The position numbers were made by a program, and so were the translations under genes. This document shows positions 7,100 to 10,942 of a DNA stretch of 10,942 bases, in pieces. Position 1 is the stretch's first letter; every line of letters begins with the position of its first letter. Source of the stretch: Ruminococcaceae bacterium UBA5423 (GTDB taxonomy: Bacteria; Bacillota; Clostridia; Oscillospirales; Acutalibacteraceae). The notes below the pieces were generated by a model. It was not told the DNA's origin. It saw nothing but the letters and a program-made list of their open reading frames with translations, and searched no databases. The stretch covers positions 8,975 through 19,916 of the forward strand of contig DHNF01000163.1 in assembly GCA_002409375.1 (NCBI GenBank), in the 5' to 3' direction.

Positions 7100-7138
7100 A
7101 TGCACTGGTTTTCGGGCGTCCTGTGGTTGCCCGTGCAT
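7100..7138 (+). promoter_or_regulatory. Hairpin in the folE leader
   Basis: Within the 120-nt leader, ATGCAC (7100-7105) pairs with GTGCAT (7133-7138), and inside it GGGC (7114-7117) pairs with GCCC (7129-7132) around an 11-nt loop, with an 8-nt one-sided bulge. It does not match what I remember of the tetrahydrofolate or preQ1 riboswitches, which would be the natural candidates upstream of folE. It may simply be a leader stem. Confidence 0.3.
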
Positions 7139-7181
7139 CTCTCAATCGATTACCGAAAATTATTTTAAGGAGGAAAAACGC

Positions 7182-7745
7182 ATGGACAAAAAGCGAATTG
7201 AGGCGGCCGTGCGTGAAATACTTATTGCTATAGGCGAAGACCCTGACCGTGAGGGGCTTATAAAAACACCTCGCCGTGTCGCTGATATGTGCAGCGAAAT
7301 TTTTGCCGGGCTTGAACAAGACGCCCGCAATCATTTAACGCTATTTAATGAAGAGCAAAACGACGAGATGGTTACTGTACGCGACATACCTCTTTATTCA
7401 GTTTGCGAACACCATCTTGTTCCGTTTTTCGGCACTGCTCATATTGCATATATCCCGCGCGAAGGGCGTGTTATCGGTTTGTCAAAGCTTGCACGTATAG
7501 TTGATGCATTTGCAAGGCGCCCCCAGCTTCAGGAACGCCTGACGGCGCAAATTGCAGATTTTTTATATAGCGAAATTAAGCCACATGGTTTAGCGGTAAT
7601 TATTGAAGCAGAGCATCTATGTATGACAATGCGCGGTGCTCGTGCCGCCGGCTGCCGCACTCAGACTTCGGCGCTCCGCGGCCTTATGAAATCGGATGCG
7701 CGTACCCGTTCAGAGGCATTGTTGCTGCTGTCACCCCGTGATTGA
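7182..7745 (+). CDS. folE: GTP cyclohydrolase I (FolE type)
   Basis: FolE converts GTP to 7,8-dihydroneopterin triphosphate, the first step of folate and, in many bacteria, queuosine synthesis; it is cytoplasmic and acts as a decamer. The 187-residue protein is of family length. It has [17 protein letters not shown] (18-34), the zinc and catalytic site [12 protein letters not shown] (C75, H77, H78), [24 protein letters not shown] (98-121), and the second zinc cysteine in [10 protein letters not shown] (C147). The start ATG 7182 has AAGGAGG (7167-7173) 8 nt upstream. The frame stays open to 6945, but the promoter lies inside that extension. No other folate or queuosine genes adjoin it. Its stop codon lies 4 bp from that of convergent spoIID, so there is no room for a terminator between them. 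Confidence 0.95.
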   Translation: MDKKRIEAAVREILIAIGEDPDREGLIKTPRRVADMCSEIFAGLEQDARNHLTLFNEEQNDEMVTVRDIPLYSVCEHHLVPFFGTAHIAYIPREGRVIGLSKLARIVDAFARRPQLQERLTAQIADFLYSEIKPHGLAVIIEAEHLCMTMRGARAAGCRTQTSALRGLMKSDARTRSEALLLLSPRD

Positions 7746-7749
7746 CAAA

Positions 7750-8748
7750 TTATTTTATTTCCACGTCGGTATAATAATACTTTAATATATCGTCATATGC
7801 CATACCTTGGCGTGCAAGATAATCGGCACCGTACTGGCTCATGCCGACATTGTGACCATAACCCAGCACTGTAAACTCAAAATTGCCGCTTTGCAGCTTT
7901 ACCGTAAAACATGCGGAGCGCAAACCGAGAGCTTCTCGAATTTCTCTGCCGGTGAAGGGAGTTTTGCATATTGTCAAATATGTTACGGTGCCTGAGGTTG
8001 ATGTCTGTATATCGTTGCCAAGCCATGTATCGGCAGAGCCGGTAAACTCAATGTCTTTTATTGCTCTCAGTTTTGTCGAAAGTTCGTCAGGAGTAAAGGT
8101 TGTTATTGACTGATATTTTGGGGAAATCTTATCACCGGGCGTTGCAACGGGTTGCAGATAGGGGTAGGATGTGCCCCAAATTACAGCAGCATCCTCGGTT
8201 GTTCCTGAGCTGATTGCATGATAAACTGCGGTAATTGGTTCGTTGTCGTAGGTTATGAGTATTCCTAAAACATCGTTGACGGCATCGCTTATTTTTTTAT
8301 AGTAGGTATCGTAATTTGCGCCCCATCGCTCTTTTAACTGTTCATTATTATAATAGATCGGCAAGTCGGCCTGTTTATCTGCAAAGTCAGCGCCGTTCAG
8401 CGATTTATCAGGGTTTGTACGCTGCCGATTTCTCAGAACATTATAATACGTATAGCTTGCAACTGCTTGTGCCTTAATTGCCTCGGTATGGAAGGTTGGG
8501 TAAAGCTCGGCTCCCACGGCACCTATTAAAAAATTTCTTGCAGTTAGCTCAATAACTTTACCTGTTTTTGTGTTGAGCAATCGGAAAGTATCGTCAATTT
8601 TATTGCTCTTTTGTGTTGTTGAGGTCACCTGTCTGCTGTGACTGCTGTTACCAATGTCCTTGTCCGGTTTTGACTTACCGAGCAGTGGTAATGGAAACAA
8701 AAGCAGCAAGATGTAAACCACGCCCAACCATATAAGATAACGTTTCAT
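7750..8748 (-). CDS. spoIID: Stage II sporulation protein D (SpoIID lytic transglycosylase)
   Basis: SpoIID degrades peptidoglycan denuded of stem peptides during engulfment of the forespore, working with SpoIIM and SpoIIP in the mother-cell membrane. The 332-residue protein has a short cytoplasmic N-terminus, one membrane helix (about 4-24), a polar linker, then the SpoIID domain. That domain includes GAVGAELYPTFHTEAIKAQAV (catalytic-type Glu near 81), YHAISSGTTEDAAVIWGTSYPYL near 176-198, and the C-terminal GYGHNVGMSQYGADYLARQG near 296-315. ATG 8746-8748 is chosen because AAAGGGG lies 8 nt upstream and MKRYLIWL starts the membrane anchor; longer in-frame starts add non-family residues. The gene is expected to be sigma-E dependent, but I could not find a convincing sigma-E promoter. 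Its presence implies an endospore former. Confidence 0.93.
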   Translation of the reverse strand: MKRYLIWLGVVYILLLLFPLPLLGKSKPDKDIGNSSHSRQVTSTTQKSNKIDDTFRLLNTKTGKVIELTARNFLIGAVGAELYPTFHTEAIKAQAVASYTYYNVLRNRQRTNPDKSLNGADFADKQADLPIYYNNEQLKERWGANYDTYYKKISDAVNDVLGILITYDNEPITAVYHAISSGTTEDAAVIWGTSYPYLQPVATPGDKISPKYQSITTFTPDELSTKLRAIKDIEFTGSADTWLGNDIQTSTSGTVTYLTICKTPFTGREIREALGLRSACFTVKLQSGNFEFTVLGYGHNVGMSQYGADYLARQGMAYDDILKYYYTDVEIK

Positions 8749-8805
8749 AAGCCTTCCCCTTTCCATGTCCCAAATGAAAATTGCAAATGCAAATCTTTCA
8801 TTATT

Positions 8806-8821
8806 AGTGTAAATACACACT
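8806..8821. repeat. Small inverted repeat in the spoIID / citrate synthase intergenic region
   Basis: AGTGT (8806-8810) and ACACT (8817-8821) form a 5-bp inverted repeat, followed on the plus strand by a T-run. It lies in the 197-bp divergent gap, about 60 bp upstream of the spoIID start. It could be a weak operator or hairpin. The rest of the gap on the minus side is A/T-rich and shows no clear sporulation-type promoter. Confidence 0.2.
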
Positions 8822-8880
8822 GTTTTTTTAATTATGATAGATATATATGAATTTTATTTTCTTTAAAGTTGCAATATTTC

Positions 8881-8909
8881 TTGACTTTGCTTTATGAGCT
8901 TTATATAAT
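8881..8909 (+). promoter_or_regulatory. Sigma-A promoter of the citrate synthase gene
   Basis: TTGACT (8881-8886), a 17-bp spacer and a perfect TATAAT (8904-8909), preceded by A/T-rich DNA, form a strong promoter. Transcription should begin near 8916, about 30 nt before the start codon. Confidence 0.82.
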
Positions 8910-8945
8910 ATTCTGCACTGGGTTCGGAGAAAGGGTTGGTTGTCC

Positions 8946-10310
8946 ATGAAGCTTAATAACGCAAAAATTCCATATTCCACTTTAACATCTTTATGCGAGG
9001 AATTTAAAAAAAATAACTGTATAGATCCAGCAAAGTTTGATAAGTATGAAGTAAAACGAGGTCTTAGAAATGCAGACGGCAGCGGAGTTGTTGCCGGTCT
9101 TACATTGATATGCAATGTTCACGGGTATGTGTTAAACGAAGGTGAAAAATCCCCGGTTGAGGGGCGATTGACATATCGCGGCATTGATGTTAAGAATATT
9201 GTAGTTGGTTGCGAAAATGAAAAGAGGTTCGGGTTTGAAGAAGTTGTATGGCTTCTTCTTTTCGGAACTCTTCCAACCGCAAAACAGCTAAATAATTTTT
9301 GTAGCCTTTTATCTGAATGTCGTGAGCTTCCGGAATATTTTGCCGAGGATATGATAATCAAGGCGCCGTCGCCCAATATTATGAATAAGATTGCACGATC
9401 TGTGCTGGCGCTTTATTCATATGATGGTGTTCCCGATGATATTTCAATGGAAAACGTTTTAAGACAGTCTATCGAACTTATTTCGATGCTTCCGACGATT
9501 ATGGCTTATTCATATCAAGTTAAACGCCGTCATTATGACAGGGAGAGTATGTTTTTTCACCCTTCGATGCTGGGTCTTAGCACCGCCCAGACAATTTTGC
9601 ATTCTATTCGCAACGATTCGGAATTTACCGACGAGGAAGCAAGACTGCTTGATTTGTGTCTTATGCTTCACGCCGAGCACGGAGGCGGCAACAATTCCAC
9701 ATTTGCTGTGCGTGTACTATCATCATCGGGCACCGACACCTATTCGGCTATCGCTGCTGCAATCGGATCTTTAAAAGGTCCCCGCCACGGTGGTGCCAAT
9801 ATCAAGGTAATGGAAATGCTTGAATATATCAAGGCAGGTGTCAAGGATTGGGAAGACGATGATGAAATAGCTGCTTATCTTACGCGTTTGATAAACAGGG
9901 AAGAGGGCGACCGCTCAGGATTGATTTACGGAATGGGGCACGCAATATACACACTTTCGGATCCGCGAGCTGTGATTCTTAAGCGGGCGGCTTACGATTT
10001 GGCTGATAAAAAAGGGCTGGGTGCCGAATTCCGTCTGCTTGAAAGGGTAGAAAAACTGACGCCCAATGTTTTTGCTGCTGTTAAGGGCTGTGACAAGGCG
10101 ATGTGCGCTAATGTGGATTTGTACTCAGGATTGGTTTACAAAACTCTGGGTATAAACGAGGACTTGTTTACGCCTCTTTTTGCCGTAGCGCGTATGGCAG
10201 GCTGGTGCGCCCACAGAATAGAAGAAATAATGACCGGCGGCCGCATTATAAGGCCTGCATACAAGGCTTTGATACGTTCTCGGGAGTATTTTCCGCTCGA
10301 ACAGCGCTGA
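8946..10310 (+). CDS. Citrate synthase
   Basis: The enzyme condenses oxaloacetate with acetyl-CoA to make citrate, in anaerobes usually to supply 2-oxoglutarate for glutamate. The 454-residue protein has the catalytic set of the citrate synthase fold: H281 in GPRHGGAN, H332 in YGMGHAIY followed by SDPRAV, and D391 in NVDLYSG, plus HAEHGGGNNSTF near 242. It is longer than the roughly 370-residue Bacillus enzyme, with an extended N-terminus (CIDPAKFDKYEVKRGLRN, then YRGIDV), as in the longer clostridial forms. ATG 8946 has AAAGGG 10 nt upstream; TTG at 8940 (two more residues) is also possible, with GGAGA at 9 nt. No aconitase or isocitrate dehydrogenase gene follows within view. The membrane protein gene 36 nt downstream is probably co-transcribed. 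Confidence 0.95.
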   Translation: MKLNNAKIPYSTLTSLCEEFKKNNCIDPAKFDKYEVKRGLRNADGSGVVAGLTLICNVHGYVLNEGEKSPVEGRLTYRGIDVKNIVVGCENEKRFGFEEVVWLLLFGTLPTAKQLNNFCSLLSECRELPEYFAEDMIIKAPSPNIMNKIARSVLALYSYDGVPDDISMENVLRQSIELISMLPTIMAYSYQVKRRHYDRESMFFHPSMLGLSTAQTILHSIRNDSEFTDEEARLLDLCLMLHAEHGGGNNSTFAVRVLSSSGTDTYSAIAAAIGSLKGPRHGGANIKVMEMLEYIKAGVKDWEDDDEIAAYLTRLINREEGDRSGLIYGMGHAIYTLSDPRAVILKRAAYDLADKKGLGAEFRLLERVEKLTPNVFAAVKGCDKAMCANVDLYSGLVYKTLGINEDLFTPLFAVARMAGWCAHRIEEIMTGGRIIRPAYKALIRSREYFPLEQR

Positions 10311-10346
10311 TAATATATACATAACTAAAGGGGAGAGGTATAAATC

Positions 10347-10942
10347 ATGCAGAAGTATTTGCGTCCTGCAGCATTTGCAATAACTTTAGTTGCAACGGTT
10401 TTAGCAACGGTTATGCGCATTTTGTTGACACCCGAAATGCAGGACACTCAAACCGGAACATTTCATGTGAGTTACCTTGTTATAGGTGTGATGCTTGTAT
10501 CAATGATATTGATTGCATTTTTTTCTTTTTTTCGATCCGGCAAGATATCGCATATCGAGGAAATATCTCTTCAATACCGTAAGCCTGTTAGAGCGGCGGC
10601 CTTGTTTGTTGGATTGGCTTTAATATTGTCCTCACTATTTGACGCGTGCATGTGGGCTGTTTATGGACTTACGCCCCCGCCTAATGAAACCGTTATCGGC
10701 CGATTGGATTCCATTTCACTTACTTTTACATTGATTTTCGGTATACTTGCCGGAATGTATTTTTTATGGCTGGCAATAAAACTTAATGAAAATAAAATGC
10801 AAAGCAGCCCAGTAAGGTCTTTGGCGGCGCTTGCTCCTGTTGTCTGGATATGGGTGCGGCTTGTCCGGTATCAGGTATCTTATGCGAGGGCAATCCAGGT
10901 GGAGCGCAGTTTTTATGATTTTGTAATGCTGATATTTACTAT
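10347..10942 (+). CDS. Multi-pass membrane protein of unknown function, N-terminal part
   Basis: An open frame starts at ATG 10347, with GGAGAGG (10332-10338) 8 nt upstream, and runs past the right edge, giving at least 198 residues. I do not recognise a named family. Hydrophobic segments lie at about 8-27, 41-63, 83-107, 120-144 and 158-175, and a sixth begins near 190, so it is an integral membrane protein with at least five to six helices. A conserved-looking stretch, WVRLVRYQVSYARAI followed by VERSFYDFVM, covers about 169-194. There is no signal peptide cleavage motif and no visible catalytic motif. It follows citrate synthase by 36 nt without a terminator, so the two are probably co-transcribed; a functional link is not implied by that alone. 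Confidence 0.8.
   Translation, partial: MQKYLRPAAFAITLVATVLATVMRILLTPEMQDTQTGTFHVSYLVIGVMLVSMILIAFFSFFRSGKISHIEEISLQYRKPVRAAALFVGLALILSSLFDACMWAVYGLTPPPNETVIGRLDSISLTFTLIFGILAGMYFLWLAIKLNENKMQSSPVRSLAALAPVVWIWVRLVRYQVSYARAIQVERSFYDFVMLIFT

Noticed and set aside
6945..7181. In-frame, cysteine-rich N-terminal extension of folE
   Set aside because: It contains the folE promoter, its predicted transcription start and the AAGGAGG site; it has no family resemblance, and the protein from 7182 already has full FolE length.
8828..9115. Minus-strand open frame of 95 codons overlapping the start of citrate synthase
   Set aside because: It is a shadow of citrate synthase and runs through its promoter; no ribosome site or recognisable motif.
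1..10942. CRISPR array, insertion sequence, prophage, tRNA or defence system
   Set aside because: No spaced direct repeats, transposase, integrase, tRNA fold or defence-type domain was seen; the genes are housekeeping or sporulation genes in conserved orders.

Overview
This window looks like chromosomal DNA from an anaerobic, endospore-forming member of the Clostridia (Firmicutes), plausibly of the Oscillospiraceae kind. The reasons are the clear AGGAGG-type ribosome binding sites, sigma-A style promoters, a small ferredoxin paired with hybrid-cluster protein, the Firmicutes gene pairs rny-ymdB and yloU-fakA, and the sporulation gene spoIID. No tRNA, rRNA, insertion sequence, phage gene or CRISPR array was seen. 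The content is mostly housekeeping genes.

Layout. Positions 1-490 hold a minus-strand ferredoxin-hcp unit; hcp runs off the left edge. A strong -10 lacks a good -35, and a 14-bp palindrome centred near -41.5 lies just upstream. A strong bidirectional terminator (about 497-529) separates this unit from a long minus-strand block (560-6707). In transcription order the block is rny (RNase Y), ymdB (phosphodiesterase), a lipoprotein solute-binding protein of the peptide-binding family, yloU (Asp23/Gls24 family) and fakA/yloV (fatty acid kinase). RNase Y and YmdB belong to RNA decay and nucleotide signalling. YloU and FakA form a conserved pair linked to envelope and fatty acid metabolism. The lipoprotein between them has no transporter partner in view.

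The gene-free stretch 6708-7181 is a divergent control region. It carries a consensus promoter for rny on the minus strand, a consensus promoter for folE on the plus strand, and two leaders. The roughly 160-nt rny leader can fold into two hairpins with complementary loops, followed by a small terminator-like hairpin. This is the most interesting non-coding feature here.

On the right, folE (GTP cyclohydrolase I, plus) converges on spoIID (minus) with only 4 bp between the stop codons. spoIID diverges from a citrate synthase gene (plus), which has its own consensus promoter. An unrecognised multi-pass membrane protein gene follows closely and is cut by the right edge. I found no convincing new multi-gene system; the leads are regulatory (hcp operator, rny leader) and contextual (orphan lipoprotein).
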